Source of the DNA: Maylandia zebra
Lineage: Eukaryota; Chordata; Actinopteri; Cichliformes; Cichlidae
Assembly (NCBI RefSeq): GCF_041146795.1
Contig: NC_135179.1
Coordinates: 29,169,047-29,233,046 of the forward strand
DNA: 64,000 nt
Direction: 5' to 3'
The position numbers and the translations under genes were made by a program. Of this stretch, positions 32,998 through 43,560 are shown piece after piece. Position 1 is the stretch's first letter; each line of letters begins with the position of its first letter. The notes beneath the pieces were generated by a model. The model was not told the DNA's origin. It worked only from the letters and a program-made list of their open reading frames with translations, and searched no databases.

Positions 32998-33708
32998 TAT
33001 GTGGTAAAAGCAGATGTTTTAAGGAATTTAGAGATCTAAAGCATGGATGTGTGTGTTTATCTGTTTATGCAAACCGTTAGTGGGAAGAAAAAGAGAACAA
33101 CTATCAAGGAGACAACTGTGAGGACTCACATCTCCGAACTCTCATCCCTCTTCCTGCAGTGATTTCAGATCATTCCAACCCAGAGTGCTGCTTGGCTCCA
33201 ACTCTCAGGAAGGACCTTTTTAGAGATTCTGGCCTACCATCAGGTCACACACTCTTCCTCTTCCAGAGGGCTCTCTGCACGCATAAATCAAACACACCTC
33301 CTCCCCTCACCATGCATGTGACATCTATCTAGATGGGCAGGCCAGTCTTAGAGGATGTGGTCTCTCACCAGGCACCGTTAGGCCAGAATCCCAAGTCTAG
33401 GGGAGCAGGGCGGACGCTGGAATCCAAACAAACTCTCCAACATGGATGATAATACTCCCCATGCAATTTTTTTGACAAATGAGAACTTTAAATCTTGCAG
33501 GGAACATATAGGAAGCTGCACAACTAAAGGAGGTTCGAGTTTCCTGGCAGCTATGGGAGTGAAATAGTTTCCTGGATCTAAAATGAATGCATTCATATGC
33601 ATCTATAACACTGATTCATACAACATGTCGCATACCTAATCCAAGAGGCCGTAAATGAGGAGCGAAATCCTGCAAATCCTTTAAATCCACTGTAATTTCC
33701 AAGAAGAA

Positions 33709-33711
33709 TGT

Positions 33712-33755
<44 letters not shown>
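33709..33755. repeat. (TG)n microsatellite
   Basis: About 23 units with one TTTG interruption. Confidence 0.9.
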
Positions 33756-33757
<2 letters not shown>

Positions 33758-34959
33758 GTTTTTAACAATATATAGTATTTAAAGGAACACACTCCACTTT
33801 TTTGGAAATAGGCTCATTCTCCATCTCCCTCAGAGTTAACAATGCAGCGTCTTCTTTCTAAATCTGTAGGTTAGTAGGACTTTGGAGCGGGATCTTAAGG
33901 GATGGGGCGTGGCCAGGATTTTTGCTCGAGGCGCCATATCAGCAGGCCAAACAAATGCTTGCTGTGTGTGGACACACAGACACGCATACACGTTTACACA
34001 CACAAACCATCATATAGAAGAGAGATTTCTGAATAGGGATTTTGTTTCTGTTTTTTTTTAAAGAGACATGAAAGACCTCAACTTAAGGTTAAGTGTATAA
34101 ACTTGAAACATCTTTATGATGCAACCGAAAGAATCATGAATCTGAAAAGCTACTTGATTTTTCTGGATTTTATTTTTGTTGACTTATGAAGTTATATATA
34201 TTGTTTTGTATATTTTTGAAATTTCTTAAGGAGAAGATTGCTGATTGGTCCTAACCAATTACTGTATAAAAGATGAACGACACGACAGCACTTCCTCCCA
34301 TTGTGCAAAAATGAAGCCAAAATATCCCGCTTGTGGGAGCTGCCATGTTCCACTTTTGGAGCCAGAGTCTGCTCAGTAGTAACTCGTGGTGGAGCGTCTC
34401 TGCCCACACACCCACTGGACGTGACCGTGAACACGCCCCCTTACACTTTTTACATAGCCCGGCTGCTCTGTCTCTCATTCTGCAGGGTATGGGTAAAATT
34501 TATCATACAAAACATGCACTCTGTGCAATATGGATTAACGTTACTGCTGAAGATGTGAGGACATCTGATCTCTGAAAAAACTACTGTTAATGAATCTGGA
34601 AAAACACACCCACATCTTGATCCTTAAAAAAGCATATTAATATATAGTAAAAGCCAATCAGAAGTAAGTAGAAGTAAAAGGCTTCAGCCTACTAATATTA
34701 GTCAATAAAATACATTCTCTGCATCAAAAGTGATGAGTTAAGGTGCCCATGGAGGCAAGGGTGCCACCAGGGATTTGGCCCCAGGGTAGACCCAAGTCAG
34801 GCTGGAGAGATTATATCTCTTGGCTGGCCTGGAAACGCCTTGGTGTTCATATTCATATTAATATTCTTATTCTTCTATGACAAAAAAGTACAAGTGTTCA
34901 TTTAAAGAAATAAACAGAGCAGTAAGAGTTTTTTTTTCTTTATTTTCCTCAGCCGAAGG

Positions 34960-35449
34960 CCGTATCGTTTGTTTTCTGACCTGGGAGATGGATAGTCCTG
35001 GCTCAGGGACTTTTTTGGACGCCCTGTGTCACTACTGCTTCTGGCCTCTTGTTGTCTTTTGGTGTGTTTGGTGTGTTTTCAGAGGTTTCACTCAAGGTCA
35101 TATTGTTCATTTTCTTAACTAGGAGTCGGATAGTGCTTGGCGTCCAACTTTTTTGGCTGCTCTGTGTCACTGGTGCTTGTCCTGGCCTCTTGTTGTATTT
35201 CTGTGTGATTTCAGAGCTTTTGGTATCGCTCGAGGTCGTAACGTCCATTTTCTCAACTTGGTCTTGGATAGACCTTGACAAAGAACTTTTTTGGATGTTC
35301 TGTGTCACTGCTGCTTGTTCTGGCCTCTTGTTGTCTTTTGGTGTGTTTTAAGAGTTTTTGGTATCACTCAAGTTCATATTGTTCTTTTTCTGAACTTGGA
35401 GTTGGATATTCCTTGAAGAAGAACTTTTTTGGATGCTCCGAGTCACTGC
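34960..35449 (-). repeat. 138-bp coding tandem repeat, about 3.5 copies
   Basis: Three complete 138-bp units plus a decayed fourth give the 46-residue protein repeat of the orphan gene. On the plus strand each unit contains ACTTTTTTGG near TGTGTCACTG and then CCTCTTGTTGT. Unit length is a multiple of three and the frame is kept through all units, which suggests expansion while the sequence was coding. Confidence 0.8.
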
Positions 35450-35764
35450 TGTTTCTTTTTTCTCAGTGTCTACTCTCATCCTCTTTCTCTCTGGAGAGTA
35501 GCTCTCAGAGTTCTTTTTGCTGCCTTTGGAAATCTGACTGTATCGTCTTTTCAACACAGTTTTTTCTTCACAGATTCGTCTTTTTTTCCTTGGTGGAGAG
35601 CAGCTGTCGTCACTTCTGCAATTCTGTGCGACATAATTCGGGCCTCGCTTCCTCTTGAGTGGAAGCTGGAAATGTGTTTCATCAGAATTTGGCTCTGGAT
35701 TTTGGTGGTCCATTGTAGTAAAGCCAGCGTAAGCTTGTCGGCTTTTGTGTTTACTCTGAGACAT
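35003..35764 (-). pseudogene. Orphan basic protein with tandem 46-residue repeats, one in-frame stop
   Basis: I do not recognise this gene. From ATG at 35764 one frame runs 254 codons to TGA at 35003, broken only by TAA at 35348-35350. Residues 1-105 are rich in Lys/Arg/Ser with nuclear-localisation-like clusters (LPLKRKR, PPRKKRR, PERKRMR). From residue 106 come three 46-residue units (35449-35312, 35311-35174, 35173-35036), each starting x-V-T-Q/R followed by an IQKSS-like segment and ending near NKRP; a fourth degenerate unit supplies the terminal TGA. The TAA falls where unit 2 has GAA (Glu), so a single substitution explains it. No helix-rich, membrane or enzyme domain is visible; the protein looks disordered and nuclear. 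It may be a remnant N-terminal exon of a multi-exon gene, for example one of the expanded fish gene families, but no following domain was found downstream. Whether it is a pseudogene, a polymorphic nonsense allele or a shorter 138-residue protein is open. Confidence 0.55.
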
Positions 35765-36605
35765 GTCAGAGTGTTGATGAAGTGACTGTCTTAAAGATTC
35801 AACTATTTTAAAATTTTTCTCAGGCGTACCTTTGAATGCTGCAATCTCGAGTGTTACAAGTAAACGGACTGACAGTTTGGGCTTCTTACCCGGATTTAAG
35901 GATTCACAGATCTAAGGCATGTTATGACATCATGATGATGTCAACGTAACAACAACATTTTTTTCTTTTTTTTAAAATTTGGTTCCATTGTCTATGAGGC
36001 TTTGGAGCTTGATGTCAAGGCAGGGGGCGTGGCCGCCGGGGCGCCATTTTAGCAGGCCAAACAAAGGGCTAGTGATGGTAAATTTGATTCTTTTTACTGA
36101 ATCGAGTTTTAATGAGTCACTCACCAAAGTGAATCGAGTTTTTTAAGTCATTTGATTCACTGAGTCAGTCGACCAGAGCGTGCAAAAAATGTACATTTTC
36201 ACTCAAACTTAATTTGTTTCTCTTTTCATGTAAATCCTACTGCTAAGATGAATGATTCTAAAAGAAAACAACTAAACAGCAAAAAAGAGCAAAAACATTT
36301 CTAAAATTAAGCAATTTCCTATCAAAATTGCTTAATAAACATTTATTTTATTTTATTTTTTATTTTATTAGTATTTTCCTTAAATGTGTCAAATATATAT
36401 TTTCTCATCTAAATGTCCACTGAGCTGTGAGCCAGCTGTGATCATAATTCATCATCATCATATATGGAAAAAATGAAGTTCCTGAAGTCTCTAAACAAGA
36501 AAAGAACGACACAGATTCTGAGTTTGTCTCATTCAGAGAAGGCCTTCCTTTCTATGATGAACCATCACTTTAGTGTGATCTTTATTAGTTTCAGACCAAA
36601 ATACA

Positions 36606-36610
<5 letters not shown>

Positions 36611-36649
<39 letters not shown>

Positions 36650-36685
36650 CGTGCGTGCGCGTGCGTGCGCGTGCGTGCGTGTGTG
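36611..36685. repeat. (GT)n followed by (GCGT)n
   Basis: A GT run passes into GTGC/GCGC alternation, an alternating purine-pyrimidine tract of about 75 bp. Confidence 0.9.
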
Positions 36686-37359
36686 GCTGGAGTTGGCAAA
36701 GGAACCAGCCTGTTGGAGGGATGTTTAATTAGGTTAAGGAGGTCCAGCAGGGAAGACAGCCAACTAGCCTTACACACCCTTGTTCCCGACACACACATAT
36801 ACACACACTTGTTAACTCTTCACTTCTTAAGTGCATCTGGCTCGTCGGGCGCAGCACAGTGTTCAGTTCACATAAAACTTGGACTACTGTTACAAGTTTT
36901 CCAGATCCCACCTGCTGCTGGACTCACTTTTCATTATTCCTGAGTGAGAATGTGCAGCACAAATTACAGTAACTGGCGTCATCACGTTTATTTTTAGTTT
37001 CTAACAGCTTGACAAAGCTAATATAGGAGTGTAGAATAAGCAATTTTGCGCTTTGCATTCTCTTCAAACATAAAATATGTCGAGCATACTGCAGGTGCAA
37101 CAACAGAAAATTCGATGAAGTGTTTACACTTTACAGAAGATAAATCTCATTATTCAATCCAGGAAGTGGTTTGATTTTAACCAGATGTTAAATATCTACC
37201 ACTTCACTTGTAACTTGTTTGTGCATTAGGAGTAGCTTTACGCCTATCCCTTTGTATGGACCTTTTACCTACTTGGCATCCAAACGAAGCCTTGCAACAA
37301 GGAAACTTCAACTATAGTTGCTTAGCGTGTGGCTAAAATGCATCCCGGACTGGTTAGGA

Positions 37360-37580
37360 GTCCATCCATCCATTCGCTTCCGCTTATCCTTTTCAGGGTC
37401 ACGGGGGGCGCTGGAGCCTATCCCAGCTGTCATAGGGCGAGAGGCGGGGTACACCCTGGACAGGTCGCCAGTCTGTCGCAGGGCCAACACACAGGGTCAG
37501 ACAACCATTCGCGCTCACATTCACTCACACATTCACACCTAGTGACAATTTGGATTATCCAATTAACCTATCCCCACAAG
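37360..37580 (-). mobile_element. 5'-truncated copy of the ATGG-tailed SINE with 10-bp target duplication
   Basis: On the minus strand it ends GGATAAGCGGAAGCGAATGG followed by ATGG repeats. Direct repeats CTGGTTAGGA flank it at 37350-37359 and 37581-37590, a retroposition signature. The tRNA-like head is missing. Confidence 0.8.
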
Positions 37581-37852
37581 CTGGTTAGGATTAAAGATTA
37601 AAATACATGAATACTCCTATGACAGCTTCTGCTGGGTTTTTGATAAAGAACAGTAAAGGTTCCCTATTGATTAGTGCTGTATGAGTGGGCTCCTGTTTAG
37701 TTAGAAGATGTTAGTCTTACCACTTGTCCAGTGTGTCAAGATATAAATCAATGCAAGGAGAAAAGCAGCAGACTGTCTAAGTTCATTGTGTACAATAATA
37801 CAGAAGGAGAAATGTTGCTGTCGCGCTGATGGTTTGGAAGAACTTTGACAGG

Positions 37853-38060
37853 CTTGCACTGTTGCCTTACAGCATGAAGGTCCTGGGTTCAAATCCACTA
37901 GCTGGGCCTTTCTGTGGGTAGTTTGCATGTTTTCCTCAGGTCTTCATAGGTTCTCTCTGGGTACTCAATCTTCCTCCCAAAGACATGCAGTTAGCAGGGT
38001 TTGTTTTACAAACTAAATTAATCTAAATTACCAGTGCTGTTAACTGAGCCTGAATTGAAT
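37853..38060 (+). mobile_element. Head fragment of the ATGG-tailed SINE, plus strand
   Basis: CTTGCACTGTTGCCTTACAG, AGGTCCTGGGTTCAAATCC (B box) and TGGGTACTCAATCTTCCTCC match the first half of the family at 30425-30776. It is diverged and lacks the tail. Confidence 0.6.
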
Positions 38061-38494
38061 AAGAGAAAGAAGATGGAAATATTATTGACAAACTCAGGTA
38101 AACTCACAAGGTTTCTTTTCACTGTATATAATAAACTGCCCAAACTTTACCACATATCCATTTTTGTACCTTTTAATTGTTGATCCTAATACCACGGTTA
38201 TTTAAAACCTTACTTTTGACCATGAAGAAACATATTGTATTGGTACAAGAAGTACCAAGAAGTTTGGTACGATCATGCCGTCAGCTTTGGCTGTAATGTA
38301 CTACACTTGCATACAGCCTCTTATTTTAGAAAGAGCCGTAGTATTCGCTTCTTCATCCAGTCATTTCCATGTAAGTGGCAGAAGATTAATCAGGGATTGC
38401 TAAATGTACTTTCCATAATATTCTTTCCCAGTTCCTCCTTGTTGATCCTGAATCACAGCAGGACACTCTGTTGAGTCTACCTGCAGGTTTCCCA

Positions 38495-38765
38495 TCATCA
38501 GGACATGGAAAACCCAGGCGTCGTAATCACTCCAGCTGGCTCTTTTCGACATGAAAGAGTGGATCTAGTCCAAGCTTCAGCCAGACGCATGAGTCCCTCA
38601 ACCTGTGTGTAAGGCTATTGAGGAAAATAATTTGGGCCACTTGTTTCCACAGTCCTGCTGTGTTGATCACACCCCACAGCTCATGACTGAGTGATATCGG
38701 CTGACAAACATCAGTCCATCTAACCATCTGGCTTTCCATTTTACCACCACTGGCAAACAAGAACT
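38495..38765 (-). mobile_element. Strongly decayed RTE/Rex3-type LINE fragment
   Basis: The minus-strand reading LSHELWGVINT and later LGLDPLFHVEKSQLE lines up with the HELW and PLxxHIxRSQLRW segments of the copy at 55145-55395. The frame between them is poorly conserved. Confidence 0.45.
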
Positions 38766-41694
38766 TGAGGTACTGGACCTGGGAACACCTACAATCAGCT
38801 GGGGTAAGAAAACTGGAAAACTGTGGACTGCTAGCGTCCTGTTAGCTTTAGCAGAATCTTCTGTTCAGACTGGAGAAGTCGATACTTTTGCTTCTGAGGC
38901 CACAGTTCACCTCTGGAAAGTGTTGGATTGTTCCTTTACCACTTTGTAAACTGTAAGGACAGCCCTTTGAGTGACTTTGCTATTTTACTACTTTCAATCT
39001 CCAGGTCTCTTACACAATGTCCCATATCCATCCACACACACAATCACACAGACAGGCAAACTATCAGCTGTTGAGGCAGATGATAATAATAAAGTGCTGG
39101 AGACATTCACAGTTTACCTTGGGAAAGCAGAAGTTGAAAAAATGTAAATGGCACGGCTGGGAATTCTTCACCAGATGACTCCCAACATTCACACACTTCC
39201 CCAGAAAGACCAGCCACATACATAATTGACTTCCCAGGAACAAACCATTATCTCACGTCCTCCTCAAAAACTTATTCAACCCTCCCCGGCTGCGGGTCAC
39301 ATCTAGCTCACACACATCTCCCCTTCTGACAAGACACACCTTTGACCTGAAGTTTCACTGGTGTGCAGCCAGGAAAAATGACATCATTTCCTTTCGGTGA
39401 CTTGACAGGCACTCCATCAGTAAAGTCCCTCTGGGTTTGAGAGAGCAGTGGAAGAAAAAAAGCAAAACAAAACAATAATGATAATAATTATACCTTCACA
39501 CGTAACGAAGAGCAGAGCCCACGGGCCACAATACATAACAGCTGGGCCTGGGAGCTGTCAGACGGCTAGATAGTGAGTGAGCACTCTGCTAACCAGAGAC
39601 AGATGTGAATTACAGCTTGTGACACATAGCTGTGTGGTTAGTAACAGCCCGGGGGCAGTCGGGGATCTAAAGATCCTATTATACTATTGCAAGATACATT
39701 TCAAAACTGAAATGCTGCACTGAAGTTGAGGGATTTTCGTTCCATGTATATGTACATGCAACGCTTCCGGCACAAACCGTTCTTGTGGGAAGCAATCATT
39801 CTAAAGATGGCAGTCTCAACAGGTACATAAATTGCACTCGTGTAAAATGAATTTGGAATTTATTAAATAAAAGTCTCTGTGGTTAATTTGTATCATAAAA
39901 GACCACACCAGTTTCTGCTCTGATTGGTGCATGCAAGCCAGATCAGGTTAGAGATCTAAGAACAGGTCTTGCCACAACACCTACAGGCTCGCAATTATCG
40001 CGCCTTTGTATCCTGTTTATTCTCTTCGTCACACTCACCACTCTTCCTTTCCCATCAGATGTTTTCAATCACTTATTTTCTCACTGCTAAATATCAGCCA
40101 TACACACGAACTCCCACAAAAGCAAAGCTTTAAATCACTGAAATGGCTCCGCTTTTACATCCCAGCAAGCCAAAGCTATGAAGTGCCTTTATGTGAAAAT
40201 GCAATCAAAAGGCAAATTGTCAACATGTCAGATGACATGGACCTTGTTTTCTGTGAATATGATACTCGTTTTGGTTTGTCCTTTGGGTGTGTTTGGGCAA
40301 AACAAGTAAGTAGGCTGGTTCACATACAGTGTTTTTCTTCTTTAAATAACTTGTGTCACTCACTTTCTGTTTACTGTCTACACTTCAATGAACACATCAG
40401 CAACTTGGCATTTAGTATCTTGCCCAAGGATACTTTGGCATGCATACTGAAACAGCAGTGATTTAAACCACCATCCCTCCAATTAGTAGATTGCCTGCTG
40501 TACCTCCTGAGCTGCAGCCACTCCAAAACAAGTTCTTAATCAACCACTTTAGCCCATAAATTTAATGACTGTGAGCCAACACTTTAAAACTATTTACATT
40601 CTAACATTTGTCTACTCTCTCCCATAGTTTATGCTTTCCTATCTATTTTGTTGGTCGTAGTCACCCTGCACTCCTCTTTTCTGTTTTCTCTAGTGGCCCC
40701 CTTATCCAGAAAACCCTGCAGTTCCCTTTCTTCTGCAGTGGAGTTCGTCCACCCCACTGGGTAACTTCTGCTTGTTGAGCTTTCTCTCTGATGCTGTAAT
40801 GTCGACACAAATGCACTATGTAAATAAAATCACTGACTGCATTTAGCTTTAATGCTGCTATTTTCTTTATCTGCATTACAATTCCTCTCACATAATTATA
40901 TCTCAGACTGTATGTTTTTGGCTCTTATCTTCTAACGATAACAGAAATCTACTGTTTGCTTAACCATTTTTGCTTTTCCTGCTCTGACACATTTATTCTA
41001 ATATAGATAAAGCACATGCTGAGAGAATAAAGCTGGTTCTCACTGGACACCAAGTGAAGGGAGAAGGGGGTGAAAAGATAACATTGGCAGAATGAAAGGA
41101 CACTCCTGCAAATGTTTGGGCAAACAGGCAAGGTGTGGTGATGATAGGCACTGCAATGAAAATGTAAAGAAAACTAACAAAGTGTGTTTGGTTGGACTGG
41201 AGGAGACACGGGTAATGTCTTGAACAGTGAAAGTCTTTCAGTAGACCTCGTATTCGACTTATCTGAGGCAAATGATTTCAGCTTTGCATCATATCATCTT
41301 GTAGCACTGCCTGTCCATTTTTATATCGTACACACGACAAATATAGTAAATCAGCTTTTTTTCCCCCTGCTCTACTCATATGTATTTTCATGTACAGCGT
41401 CACAAAGATAGACCTCAGTCATGACTTACTCCAAAAGATAGTTTCGTCAGTCTTTTAAAAATACAATAATAAAATGCAGACATCCATATGTGCAGAACGT
41501 GCAGACAGATGAGAACACACAGAGTACAGACATGTGAAGACGTTGGGGGGAAACTGTTTTTATTCAAACAGCAGAGACAGCCAGTCAGATTCAAACGTCA
41601 GGAAAAACAGCGCAGCTAATCCAAACGTTGGACAACAGCGACATCTAGTGGTACAAGGGCAAGGGGAAACGTGAAGTCACAGTTTTGGAAATCT
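38766..41694. other. Non-coding stretch with one SINE fragment
   Basis: No gene recognised; only the minus-strand SINE at 40385-40524. Confidence 0.4.
40385..40524 (-). mobile_element. tRNA-derived SINE fragment, minus strand
   Basis: On the minus strand GGCTGCAGCTCAGGAGGTAC is an A-box-like head, GGTGGTTTAAATCAC a decayed B box, and GTATCCTTGGGCAAGATACT the conserved body shared with many fish SINEs. Confidence 0.6.
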
Positions 41695-41805
41695 AAGATA
41701 AGAGATAAGATAAGATAGAACTTTATTAATCCCTCGGGTGGGTTCCTCTGGGAAATTCGACTTCCAAAAAGCACAGCAACGACCGAAGTTACAGTTACAG
41801 AATTG

Positions 41806-41869
<64 letters not shown>

Positions 41870-42110
41870 CTATATAAATACAGAGACAAATATAAATAAA
41901 ATATACAAAGGGGATAAATAGAATAAATAGGAATAAAAAATAAATCTACTGCATACACTTGTCGCTCAGCAGTGAATCACGTGCTTTGAAATTTGTTTTT
42001 GTATTCAAACCGTGTTATGGTGTTCATATCAGCAGCTTGAGTACAAGCTCTGTAATGGAAGCAAAAGGTTTGAAACCGCGGGGGTGGGGCACACACACGG
42101 AATGAATAAA
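41695..42110 (-). mobile_element. LINE 3' untranslated region and tail, minus strand
   Basis: Read on the minus strand it ends GGGATTAATAAAGTTCTATC followed by TTATC repeats, a common fish LINE tail. The AT-rich part to about 42110 (AATAAATAGGAATAAAAAAT on plus) fits the upstream 3' UTR of that element. A (TA)26 run splits it. Confidence 0.5.
41807..41869. repeat. (TA)26 followed by (CA)5
   Basis: TA run from 41807 to 41858, then a short CA run; lies within the LINE 3' region. Confidence 0.9.
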
Positions 42111-42633
42111 CTGTGTATATATAATAAATTCGTTGCACAAAAATGCAAAAATATTCATGTATTCATCTATTAATTTCTTAAAGTTTTTATATTTTCTAAA
42201 ATATCATATAAAATATCACATCGTGCAAGACGGGGGAATACGAATTCAACATTTCACTTCCCTGTCAGAGTGAGAAGGCGCAGAGATGGAGAGTTGCTGC
42301 CTCCTGCTGGCGTTGAAGCGCAACTGTCGCTTAAGTGTCTAATAACTACGTAGTCCTGCATTCAAATTTAAAACTGTAAGTTAGATAATTAGAACTAATA
42401 ATTAAATAATTAATAATTAAAACTAATTAGATTAAAAAGTAGGCTTGTCATATTTAAATTTGTATTATCTTTAGTTTAAATGGAGCCAGCGTACAAACTT
42501 TGAGCGTCGACAATAAATTGTTTACAGTGAATTTTTAATAAGTCTATCAATCACCCTGTGATGCGCGTGACAAGCTGTCAGAGGTCGATTTACAAAAAAA
42601 GATTAAACACCGGTAACTTCAGGGCGTACTATC

Positions 42634-42637
42634 AAAA
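42634..42637 (-). terminator. Pol III T-run terminator of tRNA-Ile
   Basis: Four T residues on the minus strand lie three bases past the tRNA discriminator base, the usual position for RNA polymerase III termination. Confidence 0.7.
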
Positions 42638-42640
42638 GGC

Positions 42641-42734
42641 TGCTCCAGGTGAGGCTCGAACTCACAACCTCGGCATTGCTCTACAGTGTACTGTCATATA
42701 AGTACCGCGCGCTAACCGATTGCGCCACTGGAGC
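42641..42734 (-). tRNA. tRNA-Ile (anticodon UAU) with a 20-nt intron
   Basis: Read on the minus strand the gene begins GCTCCAGTGGCGCAATCGG and ends CTCACCTGGAGC plus the discriminator A. Acceptor arms GCTCCAG/CTGGAGC pair perfectly. The D arm GCGC/GCGC, anticodon stem CGGTA/TGCCG with loop CTTATAA (anticodon TAT), and T arm with GTTCGAG loop are all present. A 20-nt intron follows position 37, as is characteristic of vertebrate tRNA-Ile(UAU) genes; mature length is 74 nt. The internal A box (TGGCGCAATCGG) and B box (GAGTTCGAGCC) are intact, so Pol III transcription is expected. It reads AUA codons. It is unlike the nearby tRNA-derived SINEs in having a full cloverleaf, no SINE body, and a terminator directly after it. 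The plus strand of this locus is otherwise unique. Confidence 0.95.
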
Positions 42735-43139
42735 TCACTGTGTTAAGCCTGCAGTTGAGCTTATAACCCTGAAACAGATGTGGTGTCACGTCACTGATGT
42801 TTACTGATTTTACACCTTTGATATAGTGATTGAATATATCGAGAGAATAATGTTTGTTTAAACGCGATGACGACCAACGGTGCATTTACTGACTTATGTT
42901 GAGAAAAGCTGCTAAGACGTGTTTAACAGCGGTAATGACAGGAGCGTCATGATTCAAGGACATTTTAACCTATGGCTAAATAACATGTCAGCTGAAGGTC
43001 TTAGTGCCTAACAAACTAACGTGTCTAAAGCTGCTTTATATCGCGTAACTGTTGGGTCAATGATATGGCTGTATGACGTGACCCGGAAGTACTTGCGTGG
43101 CACGAAGAAGAAGAGCTGGCTGAATTTTGGCGCTGACTG

Positions 43140-43560
43140 GTGATGTGCGATACCACTGATTTCCTTTCCGATCCGTTACCAAGTAAAATTCAGGGTGGTA
43201 TCAACGACACTGGTCCGATACCGATACTTTGTACAAAAATTTAATGTGTTACTGTATTTCAAATTCTTCATAATGTTTTGTTGGTCGTTTCATAATGACT
43301 ACAGGTCATCAGACTATTTGTTCTTATTGTTTAATTATGAAGAATTATCATATCGAAATAAAAAACCTTAAGTTGTTTGTTAATTGACGCTATCTGAACA
43401 CACATATCTTGTCATTTAACATGTATATACTTGCCTGGACATTTCACACTTTCCCACATTCACAGCTGTGCCGTGGCACACTACAAATTTTGGTATCAAT
43501 CCAATATCAAGTAAATATAGGGCCAGTATTGCCGATATCAGTACGACTAATTTTAAGTTA
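43140..43560 (+). mobile_element. hAT-like element, left part only
   Basis: It starts GTGATGTGCGATACCACTGA and goes on with AAATTCAGGGTGGTATCAAC and later CCAATATCAAGTAAATATAG and GCCAGTATTGCCGATATC. This fits a cichlid-type non-autonomous hAT family whose full form ends in the inverted start sequence; that right end is absent here. Confidence 0.5.

Larger units (their letters stand above)
31426..35002. other. Non-coding stretch with two long (TG)n runs
   Basis: 33790-33960 and 34250-34480 look like dispersed repeat fragments (for example CACTCCACTTTTTTGG and TGAAGCCAAAATATCCCGC), unassigned. No gene seen. Confidence 0.4.
33893..36071. repeat. Two direct copies of a short GC-rich repeat flanking the orphan gene (33893-33962 and 36012-36071)
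   Basis: Both copies share GGGGCGTGGCC, then GGCGCCAT and AGCAGGCCAAACAAA in the same order and orientation. They lie about 1.1 kb beyond one end and 0.25 kb beyond the other end of the repeat-protein frame. Just after the right copy a stretch rich in GAATCGAGTTTT (36073-36180) looks like the edge of a hAT-type element. The function of the flanking copies is unknown. Confidence 0.5.

Noticed and set aside
35429..35785. Plus-strand ORF of 118 codons, and other plus ORFs over 34877-35658
   Set aside because: Antisense to the repeat protein frame; the Phe/Ser/Cys-rich composition is the complement of Lys/Glu/Thr-rich codons.
36464..36943. Plus-strand ORF of 159 codons
   Set aside because: Its middle is translated GT/GCGT microsatellite (VCVCV, then RACACVRVRAC); no real protein features.
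40006..40461. Plus-strand ORF of 151 codons
   Set aside because: The end overlaps a minus-strand SINE and the front has no family motifs.
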